Source: Leisingera daeponensis DSM 23529 (lineage in GTDB: Bacteria > Pseudomonadota > Alphaproteobacteria > Rhodobacterales > Rhodobacteraceae). From it: a DNA stretch of 64,000 nucleotides. Under the pieces are notes generated by a model. It did no database searches, was not told the DNA's origin, and worked only from the letters and a program-made list of their open reading frames with translations. The position numbers and the translations under genes are program-made. Positions 15,970 through 23,834 of the stretch are shown piece after piece; position 1 is the first letter of the stretch; every line of letters starts with the position of its first letter. The stretch covers positions 558,225 through 622,224 of the forward strand of contig NZ_KI421500.1 of NCBI RefSeq assembly GCF_000473145.1, in the 5' to 3' direction.

Positions 15970-17634
15970 TCAGGCGACCTTTTTCTGTGCCTCGGGATAG
16001 AGCGCGGCCTTGAACGGCTCCATGCCGATCCGGCGGTAGGTTTCGAGGAAGGTTTCGTCCGCGCTTTCGCGCTGGTCCATGTAGACCTCGACGATGCGCT
16101 CCACGGCAGGCACGATCTCGTCATAGGCAAAGCCGGGGCCGGTGCGGGTGCCGATGGCCGCCGTCTCGGTGGCGTCGCCGCCCAGGGTGATCTGGTAGTT
16201 CTCCACCCCTGCGCGGTCGAGGCCCAGGATGCCGATGTGGCCCACGTGGTGATGGCCGCAGGCGTTGATGCAGCCCGAGATCTTGATCTGCAGATGGCCG
16301 ATGTCGTGCTCCATCTTCAGCTCGTCAAAGCGGGTGGCAATCTCCTGCGCGACCGGGATCGAGCGGGCGGTGGCCAGCGCGCAATAGTCCATGCCCGGGC
16401 AGGCGATGATGTCGGAGATCAGGCCGATGTTGGCCGTGGCCAGGCCATGCGCTTTCAGCGTGGCGTGGATCGCGGGCAGGTCGTTCTTGTGGACATGCGG
16501 CAGGATCACGTTCTGCTGGTGGCTGATGCGCAGCTCGCCATAGCCGTATTGCTCGGCCAGATCGGCCATCACCCGCATCTGCTCTGCCGTCGCGTCGCCC
16601 GGAGTCTGGCCATGCGCCTTGATCGAGATGGTGGCGATGGCATGGCCTTCGGCGCGGTGCGCGTGCAGGTTGGTGTCGGCCCAGGCGCGGAACACCGGGT
16701 CGCTGGCATAGGCCGCGTCGAACGCACCGGTGGACCCGGAGCGGAACTCCGGCGCCTGGAAATGCGTCTTGATCTCTTCCAAGAGCTGCTGGTCGGTGCC
16801 GTCGTACTGGCCGCGGATCGCCATGAAGGCCTCCTCGGTCATCGCGCGGTAGGTGTCGATGCCGTTCTCGGAAACGGTGATCTTGATGCGCGCCTTGTAC
16901 TTGTTGTCGCGCCGGCCCAGCACGTTGTAGACGGTCAGAACCGACTCCAGATAGGGCAGCAGATCCGCCTGCGGCAGGAACTCGCGCAGCACCTGGCCGA
17001 TCATCGGGGTGCGGCCCAGGCCGCCGCCGACGATGACCTTGAAACCAATGTTGCCGTCCTTCTCGACCACCTGCAGGCCCACATCGTGCGCCTTGATCAC
17101 CGCGCGGTCGCTGCCGCTGCCGGTGATGGCGATCTTGAACTTGCGGCCCAGGAACTGGAATTCCGGGTGGTCGGTGGACCACTGGCGGATCAGCTCGGCA
17201 TAGGGGCGGGGATCGGTCAGCTCATCCGCGGCGGCACCGGCGAAATGGTCGGCGGTGGTGTTGCGGATGGTGTTGCCGGAGGTCTGGATGGCGTGCAGGC
17301 CAGCCTCACCCAGCGCGTCCAGCATGTCCGGAATGTCGCGCAGTTTCGGCCAGTTGTACTGGATGTTCTGGCGGGTGGTGAAATGGCCGTAGCCCTTGTC
17401 CCACTTCTCCGCCAGGAGCGCCAGGGTGCGCATCTGGTTCGGGTTCAGGGTGCCATAGGGGATCGCGACCCGCAGCATATAGGCGTGCAGCTGCAGGTAG
17501 ACGCCGTTCATCAGGCGCAGCGGCTTGAACTCGTCCTCGGTGAGGGAGCCGTCGATGCGGCGCTCGACCTGGGCGCGGAACTGGGCGTTACGTTCGGCCA
17601 GGAAGGCTTCGTCGAATTCATTGTACTTATACAT
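15970..17634 (-). CDS. cysI: Sulfite reductase haemoprotein (ferredoxin-type)
   Basis: Six-electron reduction of sulfite to sulfide with sirohaem and a [4Fe-4S] cluster. The protein has 554 residues. Cluster ligands are in ACPGMDYCALA and SGCINACGHHHVGH (Cx5C and Cx3C). The sirohaem region has TTRQNIQYNW near the N-terminus. There is no CysJ partner in the window, so electrons probably come from ferredoxin. The start overlaps the DUF2849 stop by 8 nt. The upstream cobA product makes the precursor of its sirohaem. Confidence 0.93.
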   Translation of the reverse strand: MYKYNEFDEAFLAERNAQFRAQVERRIDGSLTEDEFKPLRLMNGVYLQLHAYMLRVAIPYGTLNPNQMRTLALLAEKWDKGYGHFTTRQNIQYNWPKLRDIPDMLDALGEAGLHAIQTSGNTIRNTTADHFAGAAADELTDPRPYAELIRQWSTDHPEFQFLGRKFKIAITGSGSDRAVIKAHDVGLQVVEKDGNIGFKVIVGGGLGRTPMIGQVLREFLPQADLLPYLESVLTVYNVLGRRDNKYKARIKITVSENGIDTYRAMTEEAFMAIRGQYDGTDQQLLEEIKTHFQAPEFRSGSTGAFDAAYASDPVFRAWADTNLHAHRAEGHAIATISIKAHGQTPGDATAEQMRVMADLAEQYGYGELRISHQQNVILPHVHKNDLPAIHATLKAHGLATANIGLISDIIACPGMDYCALATARSIPVAQEIATRFDELKMEHDIGHLQIKISGCINACGHHHVGHIGILGLDRAGVENYQITLGGDATETAAIGTRTGPGFAYDEIVPAVERIVEVYMDQRESADETFLETYRRIGMEPFKAALYPEAQKKVA

Positions 17635-17935
17635 TGGCGTCAGCCTCCTGCTTGCCGTGGAAGTAGTTGGAGGGGCCGGTGCGGCGGAATTCCTCGCGGA
17701 AGTGGGTGGGCTCGGGGCCGTTCGGGCCTGCCTTGGCGTCGGCCAGATAGGCGCCGACGATCTTGATGTTCTGCTTCTCTGCTTCCAGCAGGCGCAGCTG
17801 GGCTTCGGCCTCGTCTGTGATCAGTTCTGCCTCCGACAGCTCGCGGGTCCAGGTGTCCTGGGCGGTGAAGTAGATCACGTCGCCTTCCAGCAGGTCGTTG
17901 GCGGTGATGACTTTGGGCGTAAAGGCGCGGGCCAT
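17627..17935 (-). CDS. DUF2849 protein
   Basis: A 102-residue DUF2849 protein, a family of unknown biochemistry found between cobA/cysG and sulfite reductase in alphaproteobacteria. It starts MARAFTPKVITANDLLEGDVIYF and has an acidic helical middle (AEAQLRLLEAEKQNIKIVGAYLA in parts: AQLRLLEAEKQNI). It contains no cysteines. Its start shares a base with the cobA stop (TAATG) and its end overlaps cysI by 8 nt, so it is coupled to both. A role in sirohaem transfer or sulfite reduction is likely but unproven. Confidence 0.83.
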   Translation of the reverse strand: MARAFTPKVITANDLLEGDVIYFTAQDTWTRELSEAELITDEAEAQLRLLEAEKQNIKIVGAYLADAKAGPNGPEPTHFREEFRRTGPSNYFHGKQEADANV

Positions 17936-18753
17936 TATGCAAGCTCCGTTTTGAGGTCGTTCAGGGCCGCCGCCGCCTGGCGCGGGGCAAGGCCCAGGAA
18001 GGTGAGGGCAGGGCCGCCGAAACCAGCCGCATCAAGGTCGGCAGGCAGGCGGTCCAATGTGGTGTCCAGCACCCGCTGATCGGGGCGGGAGGCGTTCTCG
18101 ACGATGGTCACCGGCGTCGCGCGGTCTGCCCCGTGCATGATCAGGCGGCCCTGCACGAAACGCGCGGATTTCTTGCCCATATAGACGGCGGCCACCTCGC
18201 CCGGGCGCGCCAGCGCGGCCCAGTCATGATCGGCAAAGCCACTCATCGCGTGTCCGGTCAGGAACCGCACCGCGGTGTTGCGGCCGCGCTGGGTCAGGCT
18301 CTGGCCGATGGCGGCGGCCGCTGCCGAAGCGGCGGTGATGCCGGGAATGATGCTGTAGGCGATGCCCGCTTCCTCGCAGGCGGTCAGCTCTTCGTCCAGG
18401 CGGGCAAAGATCGCCGGATCGCCGCCCTTCAGGCGCAGCACCTTCTTGCCTTCTTTCGCCAGCTCCACCAGCCGGGCGTTGATGTCCGCTTGGCTGACCT
18501 GCGCGCCAAAGCCTTCCTTGCCGGCGTCTTCCAGCACCGCCTGCGGGCCGGCCAGAGCGAGGATGTCATCGCTGACCAGACGGTCGTGCAGGATCACGTC
18601 GGCGGCTTGCAGCGCGCGCAGCGCTTTCAGGGTCAAGAGCTCCGCATCGCCGGGGCCGGACCCGGCAAAGATGACCTGGCCCGCAGCCATACAGTCCATG
18701 CCGCCGCGGACGCGAGTGGCGGCATTGGCGGCATGTGTCGTTGGTGCGGACAT
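17935..18753 (-). CDS. cobA: Uroporphyrinogen-III C-methyltransferase
   Basis: SAM-dependent methylation of uroporphyrinogen III to precorrin-2, the branch point to sirohaem (for CysI) and cobalamin. It has 272 residues. The SUMT signatures are GSGPGDAELLTLKALRALQ, VILHDRLV, KVLRLKGGDPAIFAR and VTIVENASRPDQRV. The N-terminal CysG oxidase/ferrochelatase domain is absent, so those steps must come from elsewhere. AGAGGG precedes the ATG at 18753. It leads the operon and is divergent from an Lrp-type regulator with a long palindrome between them. Confidence 0.92.
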   Translation of the reverse strand: MSAPTTHAANAATRVRGGMDCMAAGQVIFAGSGPGDAELLTLKALRALQAADVILHDRLVSDDILALAGPQAVLEDAGKEGFGAQVSQADINARLVELAKEGKKVLRLKGGDPAIFARLDEELTACEEAGIAYSIIPGITAASAAAAAIGQSLTQRGRNTAVRFLTGHAMSGFADHDWAALARPGEVAAVYMGKKSARFVQGRLIMHGADRATPVTIVENASRPDQRVLDTTLDRLPADLDAAGFGGPALTFLGLAPRQAAAALNDLKTELA

Positions 18754-18789
18754 CCCTGTACCCTCTTTGGTGTGTTTGACTTAAGGGTA

Positions 18790-18813
18790 GATATAGGAAA
18801 TATTCCCGGTATC
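18790..18813 (+). promoter_or_regulatory. 24-bp imperfect palindrome between cobA and the Lrp-type regulator
   Basis: The half-sites read GATAnnGGnAAT and ATTnCCnnTATC and meet without a gap; 18 of 24 positions are symmetric. It lies 37 bp before the cobA start and 88 bp before the regulator start. It is the natural candidate operator for the divergently encoded Lrp/AsnC protein and overlaps a TATA-rich possible -10 for cobA. Confidence 0.6.
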
Positions 18814-18900
18814 GCGCTATATGGGCGCGGAAATAAGAACAATGGTTTTGCCGCGGCGGGACATCGGGCCGTTTGGTCCTCACATAAGGAGAAAACAGGA

Positions 18901-19368
18901 ATGACGGTGCGGATCGACGGCACGGACCGGAAAATTCTGGCTGAACTGCAACGGGATGCGAGCCAGTCGCTGGACGAAATAGCCCGCCGGGTGGGGTCTT
19001 CCAAGACCCCTGTCTGGAATCGGATCCGCAAGCTGAAGGAGGCCGGGGTGATCGGCCAGCAGACGGTGCTTTTGGATCCGGAGGCGCTGGGGTTCGAGGC
19101 CTGTTTCTTTGTCCTCATCCGCACCTCGGAGCATGAGGCGGAATGGCAGGCCAAGTTCCTGCAGGCCCTGCGCGACCGCCCCGAGGTGCAGGAGGCGCAC
19201 CGGCTGGCGGGTGATATCGACTATATCCTCAAGGTGCGGGTGCAGAACGCGCGCGCCTATGATGTCTTCTATCAGGCGCTGATTTCCGAGGTGAAGGTGC
19301 ACAATGTAACAGCGCTTTTGTCGATGGAGGAGATCAAGTCGACCACCATGCTGCCGCTGGGCGCCTGA
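18901..19368 (+). CDS. Lrp/AsnC-family transcriptional regulator of the sulfur operon
   Basis: DNA-binding regulator with an N-terminal winged helix (DGTDRKILAELQRDASQSLDE, with SSKTPVWNRIRKLKEAGVI as recognition region) and a C-terminal RAM ligand-binding domain (HRLAGDIDYILKVRV). It has 155 residues from the ATG at 18901, behind AAGGAG. The frame is open further upstream but without a ribosome-binding site. Its divergent position suggests that it controls the cobA-cysI-cysH operon through the palindrome at 18790. A sulfur compound or cysteine as ligand is inference. Confidence 0.88.
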   Translation: MTVRIDGTDRKILAELQRDASQSLDEIARRVGSSKTPVWNRIRKLKEAGVIGQQTVLLDPEALGFEACFFVLIRTSEHEAEWQAKFLQALRDRPEVQEAHRLAGDIDYILKVRVQNARAYDVFYQALISEVKVHNVTALLSMEEIKSTTMLPLGA

Positions 19369-19424
19369 GGCACCGGGGGGACGGCGGCCTGCCAGCCGCT
19401 GCGCTGCCCTGGGTGGAGCAAGGA

Positions 19425-19513
19425 GGGGGCGCTGCCCACGGTGGGGCAAGGAGGGGGCGCTGCCCCCTCGGCGCTGATGCGCCTCACCCCGGAGTATTTA
19501 GCCAAAGGTGAAA
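19425..19513 (-). repeat. Intergenic repeat family 1, copy C (degenerate, with duplicated hairpin)
   Basis: Contains a tandem duplication of GGCAAGGAGGGGGCGCTGCC-type sequence (about 19415-19466), then ACCCCGGAGTATTTAGCCAA and AGGTGAA. It is the reverse-orientation family 1 element with a doubled hairpin and a decayed CATCTTTCC end. It lies between the Lrp-type gene and the P450 gene, which converge. Confidence 0.65.
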
Positions 19514-19523
19514 CGGGGGCGCC

Positions 19524-19551
19524 GCGCCGCGCCAGCGGCGCCGGGCCCAAC
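19524..19551 (-). repeat. Intergenic repeat family 2, copy 1
   Basis: GCGCCGCGCCAGCGGCGCC followed after two bases by GCCCAAC. The same 19-mer and GCCCAAC tail occur at 44761-44788. Both copies lie downstream of a minus-strand gene and in the same orientation relative to it. The core can form a GGCGCC-rich hairpin. Confidence 0.7.
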
Positions 19552-19603
19552 CGGGCAAGGGGATCCGGGATCCCTGCCGCGCGGGCGGGAGCGCCCCCGG
19601 TCC

Positions 19604-20788
19604 TTAAGAGCGGGTCACCAGCAGCCGGGTCAGCCCGTGGAAATGGTAGCTGTTGTTGTATTCGGGCTCTGCTGCCAGTTTCAGGTCCGGGCAGCGCTCG
19701 AACAGGATTGGCAGGGCGATCTGCATTTCCAGCCGCGCCAGCGGCGCGCCGACGCAGAAATGGAGGCCGCCGCCGAAGCTCTTGTTCACCTTGGGCGGTC
19801 TTGACGGGTCGAAACGCTCCGGGTCGTCCAGCGCCGCCGGGTCGCGGTTGGCAGCGCCCAGCAGCAAGGCCACCTGATCGCCGCGCTGGAAGGTGTGGCC
19901 GAACACCTCTGCCTCCTCATAGGCGTAGCGGGTGAACATGTGCAGCGGCGGATCAAAGCGCAGAATCTCCTCCACCAGCCCCTCGATGCCCGCGGGCGCC
20001 AGCCACTCCGGCTGCCAGCCCTGCTGCAGCATCGTCTTCACGCCGTTGCCCAGCGAATGCACGGTGGCCTCGTGGCCGGCATTCAGCAGCAGGATGCACG
20101 TGCCGATCAGCTCATCGGCGGAGAGCTTGTCGCCTTCCTCCTCAGCCGCGATCAGCCGGGTGATCAGGTCGTCGCGGGGATCGTCGCGGCGGTCGTCAAT
20201 GTAGCGGCGCAGGAAGTCCGTGAATTCTTGCGAGGCCTGTGCCGCAGCGTGTTCGGTCGCCTCGGTGCGCGCGGCCTGATACATCGCCACCATCCTGTGC
20301 GACCAGTCCAGAAGCTGCGGCGCCATCTCCTCCGGCACCCCCAGCAGGCGGCAGATGGTGATGACCGGCACCTGCGTGCAATAGGCGTCCAGCAGGTCGA
20401 AGGGCCGGTCCGGGAAGGCGTCGATCAGCTGGTGGCACAGATCCCTGATGCCCGGCTCCAGCGCCGCGATTTCGCGCGAGGTGAAGGCGCGCAGCACCAG
20501 CTTGCGCAGGCGGGTGTGGCGCGGCGGCTCGGCATCCAGCATCGAATGCGCCTCTACCGCCAGAAAGGGCGCGAGATGGGCGGGGCCTTCGGTGCGCAGT
20601 TCCTCCGGCACCTCGCGGCCGAAGCGGCGGTCGCGCAGCAGCATATGCACCGCGGAATGGCCGAAGGCGGCTGCCATGCCGTAGTCCTGCCAGTGGTGCA
20701 GCTGGCCCTCAGCCCGGGCGGCGGCATAGAAACGATAGGGATCCTGCACAAAGGCGGGATCGGTGGGGGATTGGCATAAAGTCTTCAT
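19604..20788 (-). CDS. Cytochrome P450
   Basis: Haem-thiolate monooxygenase of the soluble bacterial class, 394 residues from the ATG at 20788; the frame is open to 20857 but only the later ATG fits the family. The I-helix oxygen-binding motif is LLLNAGHEATVHSLGNG, the K-helix ExxR is EEILRFDPP, and the haem ligand is Cys 345 in FGGGLHFCVGAPLAR. Substrate unknown. No ferredoxin or ferredoxin reductase gene is adjacent. It is divergent from dctB with 59 nt between the starts. Confidence 0.92.
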   Translation of the reverse strand: MKTLCQSPTDPAFVQDPYRFYAAARAEGQLHHWQDYGMAAAFGHSAVHMLLRDRRFGREVPEELRTEGPAHLAPFLAVEAHSMLDAEPPRHTRLRKLVLRAFTSREIAALEPGIRDLCHQLIDAFPDRPFDLLDAYCTQVPVITICRLLGVPEEMAPQLLDWSHRMVAMYQAARTEATEHAAAQASQEFTDFLRRYIDDRRDDPRDDLITRLIAAEEEGDKLSADELIGTCILLLNAGHEATVHSLGNGVKTMLQQGWQPEWLAPAGIEGLVEEILRFDPPLHMFTRYAYEEAEVFGHTFQRGDQVALLLGAANRDPAALDDPERFDPSRPPKVNKSFGGGLHFCVGAPLARLEMQIALPILFERCPDLKLAAEPEYNNSYHFHGLTRLLVTRS

Positions 20789-20847
20789 ATACCGGTTGTT
20801 GCCGCTGCATCTGGCCAATGCAAGGGGGGCTTTGATAACGTGCCGCC

Positions 20848-22608
20848 ATGAAAACACAAAACCTTCTTCGCTGGAGCCTGCCCGCCGGGTTCCTTCTGGC
20901 CGTGGCGGCGCTGGCGCTGGCGGCGTGGTCCTATGGCTACCGGCAGGCGCTGGACAGCCTGGCCGAGCGCAGTGCGGCCGATCTGGCGCTGGCCTCGGAC
21001 CGGGTGAGCACGCAGTTGCAGGTCTATCAGGAACTGGCGGTGCTGACCGCGGAGCATCCGGCGCTGGCGGATCTTTCTACGCCTGAGGCGCAGGCCGGGG
21101 CGGCGGACCTGCTGCGGTCGGTGGCGGACAAGACCGCGGCGCTGGATGTGTTCTTTGCTGCGGCGGACGGGCAGGTGCTGGCGGCGGCCGAAGGGGTGAC
21201 AGGCGCCGGCGTGGCGCGGCAGGATTACTTCGTCCGGGCGATGCAGGGGGCCTTGGGCACCGGCCACGGGGTGCTGCAGCCGGACGGCCAGCGGGCGTAT
21301 TTCTATGCGGCCCCTGCCTTTGCCCATGACGGGCGGGTGCGCGGGGCACTGGTGGTGGTCGCCGATGTGGCGGATGTGGAGCAGACCTGGCGCGGCTCGC
21401 TGCCGGCGGTGTTCTTCACCGATCAAACCGGCGAGGTGTTCATTGCCAACCGGTCGGAGCTGCTGTTCTGGCAGCGCGGCGGGGCGGCTGCGGAAGCAGA
21501 ACCGGGGCAGCCGGAGGTGACCGGCAGGCGCCGTCATGCCGGCCACGAGATCTGGTCGCTGAGGGGCAGCGCTTACCTGCCGCAGCAGGCGCTGCATCTG
21601 TCGGTGGACCTGCCGGTCATCGGCATGACCGGCGAGATCCTGGTGGATGTGGCCCCGGCGCGGCGGATTGCGGTGCTGCAGGCGGCGGCGCTGGCGGCGG
21701 TGTGCCTCGCCCTGGGGGCGATGCTGTTCATCGTGATGGAGCGCCGCCGCACCCTGGCGGAGGCCAACGCGGTGCTGGAAAGCCGGGTCGAGGCGCGCAC
21801 ACGGGCGCTGTCGGCGGCCAACCTGCAGCTGCGCCGCGAAGTGCGCGAGCGCGAGGAGGCCGAGGCGGCGCTGAAGCGCGCGCAGGAGGAGCTGGTGCAA
21901 GCGGGCAAGCTGTCGGCGCTGGGGCAGATGTCGGCGGGGATCAGCCATGAGCTGAACCAGCCCTTGATGGCGATCCAGCAGTATGCCGAGAACGGCGCCG
22001 CCTTTCTGGAGCGCGGCAAGGCGGCGCGCACCGGGGAAAACCTGGGGCGGATTTCGGACATGGCGGCGCGGATGGCGCGGATCATCAAGAACCTGCGCGC
22101 CTTTGCCCGCAACGAGAGCGAGCCGATGGGGCAGGTCGATCTGGTGCAGGTGATCAGCGCCGCGGCAGAGCTGACCGCGCCGCGGCTGAAGGCGGAGCGG
22201 GTGGATCTGCGCTGGCAGCCCGGCGATTATCCCGCGCCAATCTATGCCTGGGGCGGCGAGGTGCGGCTGACGCAGGTTTTCGTGAACCTGATCAACAACG
22301 CCGCGGACGCCATGCAGGGGCAGGTGGAGAAGGTGATCTCGATCTCTGTCGACAGCGGCCCGCGGCTGCAGGTGCGGGTGCAGGACAGCGGCCCCGGCAT
22401 CAAGGAGCCGGAGAAGATGTTCGAGCCGTTCTATTCCACCAAGGCGGTTGGCAGCTCCGAGGGGATGGGGCTTGGGCTGTCGATTTCCTACGGGCTGGTG
22501 CAGAGCTTTGGCGGCAACATCCGCGGCACCAACACCGGCGGCGGCGCGGTGTTCACGGTGGAACTGGAGCCGTGGAGCGAGGCCGGGCAGAGGGATGATG
22601 CCGCATGA
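20848..22608 (+). CDS. dctB: C4-dicarboxylate sensor histidine kinase, DctB type
   Basis: Membrane sensor kinase of 586 residues. A first transmembrane helix (about 8-29) is followed by a periplasmic double-PAS-like sensor region (to about 270), with DYFVRAMQGALGTGHGV-type content, then a second helix (about 276-293) and a coiled-coil linker. The kinase core has the phospho-acceptor ISHELNQPLMAIQQYAENG and the ATP-binding boxes VFVNLINNAADAM, VQDSGPGIKEPEKMFEPFYSTK and GMGLGLSISYGLVQSFGG. It overlaps dctD by 4 nt and probably senses succinate, malate or fumarate. Confidence 0.9.
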   Translation: MKTQNLLRWSLPAGFLLAVAALALAAWSYGYRQALDSLAERSAADLALASDRVSTQLQVYQELAVLTAEHPALADLSTPEAQAGAADLLRSVADKTAALDVFFAAADGQVLAAAEGVTGAGVARQDYFVRAMQGALGTGHGVLQPDGQRAYFYAAPAFAHDGRVRGALVVVADVADVEQTWRGSLPAVFFTDQTGEVFIANRSELLFWQRGGAAAEAEPGQPEVTGRRRHAGHEIWSLRGSAYLPQQALHLSVDLPVIGMTGEILVDVAPARRIAVLQAAALAAVCLALGAMLFIVMERRRTLAEANAVLESRVEARTRALSAANLQLRREVREREEAEAALKRAQEELVQAGKLSALGQMSAGISHELNQPLMAIQQYAENGAAFLERGKAARTGENLGRISDMAARMARIIKNLRAFARNESEPMGQVDLVQVISAAAELTAPRLKAERVDLRWQPGDYPAPIYAWGGEVRLTQVFVNLINNAADAMQGQVEKVISISVDSGPRLQVRVQDSGPGIKEPEKMFEPFYSTKAVGSSEGMGLGLSISYGLVQSFGGNIRGTNTGGGAVFTVELEPWSEAGQRDDAA

Positions 22609-23834
22609 TCCGCAAGGTGCTTTTGGTGGATGACGATGCTGCCGTGCGCGAGGCGCTGGCGCAGACGCTGGAGCTGAACGAGCTGGAGGCGGTCGCGGCG
22701 GGGTCCTTTGTGGCGGCAAAGGACCATATCACCCGCGGCTTCGAGGGGGTCATCGTCTCGGACCTGCGGATGCCGGGGCGGGACGGGTTTCATCTGCTGG
22801 ACTATGCCCGCAGCGTGGATGACGAGCTGCCGGTGGTGCTGCTGACCGGCGAGGGCGACATTCCGATGGCGGTGAAGGCGATGTCGCAGGGGGCGTTCGA
22901 TTTCCTGGAGAAACCCTGCGCCGCCGCCGACTTCCTGCCGGTGCTGGAGCGCGCGCTGAAGACGCGGGCGCTGGTGCTGGAGAACCGGCGGCTGAAGCGG
23001 CAGCTGGAAACCGGCGATCCGGCCTCCAGGCTGCTGTTCGGCACCTCGCCGCAGGCGGAGGAGATGCGCCAGCGGGTGCGGGCGGTGGCGCCGACGGGGG
23101 CGGAGGTGCTGGTGACCGGCGCGCCGGGCAGCGGCATTTCCAAGGTGGCGGAGGTCATCCACCTGATGTCGCCTGCGGGCCAGGGGCCGTTTGTGAAACG
23201 CCCGGCGGCCGGGCTGGCGGCGGAGACAGTGGCCGGGCTGTGCCAGGAGGCGGCGGGCGGCTCGCTGTTCCTGGACGAGGTGCAGGCGCTGCCGGAAGCG
23301 GCGCAGTATGCTCTGCTGGCGCAGCTTGAGCAGGGCGGCGGGGTGCGGATCATCGCAGGGTCCAGCGCCGGTCTGGCGGATCTGGCGCAGGCGGGGAAAT
23401 TCAGCGCCGATCTGTTTTACCGGCTGGATGTGATGCGGGTGCGCATCCCCTCGCTGGCGGAGCGCCCGGGCGACATTCCCGTGCTGTTCCGCCATTACGT
23501 GGCGCAGGCGGCGGAACAGGCGGGGATTGAGCCGCCGGAGATCAGCCAGGACCATCTGGCGGCGCTGATGGCGCAGGACTGGCCGGGCAATGCGCGCTCC
23601 CTGATGTCGGCGGCGATGCGGTTTGTGCTGGGAATGCCGGAGGAGGCCGCCGCTGCTGCCGGGCTGGGGCTGGCGGAGCAGATGGCGCAGGTGGAGCGCT
23701 CGCTGCTGATCGCGGCGCTGGGCCGGGTCAACGGGCGCGCGGCTGCGGCCGCGGAAGCCCTGAAGCTGCCGCGCAAGACGTTCTACGATAAATTGGCCCG
23801 CTATGGCATCCGGCCCGAGGATTACCGCCGCTGA
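22605..23834 (+). CDS. dctD: DctD-family response regulator with degenerate AAA+ domain
   Basis: Response regulator of 409 residues. The receiver domain has D53 in VIVSDLRMPGRDG and the KPC lysine. The C-terminal Fis-type helix-turn-helix has AAAEALKLPRKTFYDKLARYGI. The central sigma-54 activator domain is damaged: Walker A reads GAPGSGIS (172-179), without lysine, and the segment that normally carries GAFTGA is missing between FVKRPAAG and GGSLFLDEVQ. Walker B LFLDE and the FYRLDV arginine remain. It is therefore unlikely to hydrolyse ATP or remodel sigma-54 polymerase. It may act as an ordinary sigma-70 activator or repressor of dctPQM. Confidence 0.88.
   Translation: MIRKVLLVDDDAAVREALAQTLELNELEAVAAGSFVAAKDHITRGFEGVIVSDLRMPGRDGFHLLDYARSVDDELPVVLLTGEGDIPMAVKAMSQGAFDFLEKPCAAADFLPVLERALKTRALVLENRRLKRQLETGDPASRLLFGTSPQAEEMRQRVRAVAPTGAEVLVTGAPGSGISKVAEVIHLMSPAGQGPFVKRPAAGLAAETVAGLCQEAAGGSLFLDEVQALPEAAQYALLAQLEQGGGVRIIAGSSAGLADLAQAGKFSADLFYRLDVMRVRIPSLAERPGDIPVLFRHYVAQAAEQAGIEPPEISQDHLAALMAQDWPGNARSLMSAAMRFVLGMPEEAAAAAGLGLAEQMAQVERSLLIAALGRVNGRAAAAAEALKLPRKTFYDKLARYGIRPEDYRR

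Noticed and set aside
15880..17766. Very long plus-strand frame (628 codons) opposite cysI
   Set aside because: It is the antisense shadow of cysI; composition is His/Arg/Gln-rich with no domain, and cysI has clear motifs.
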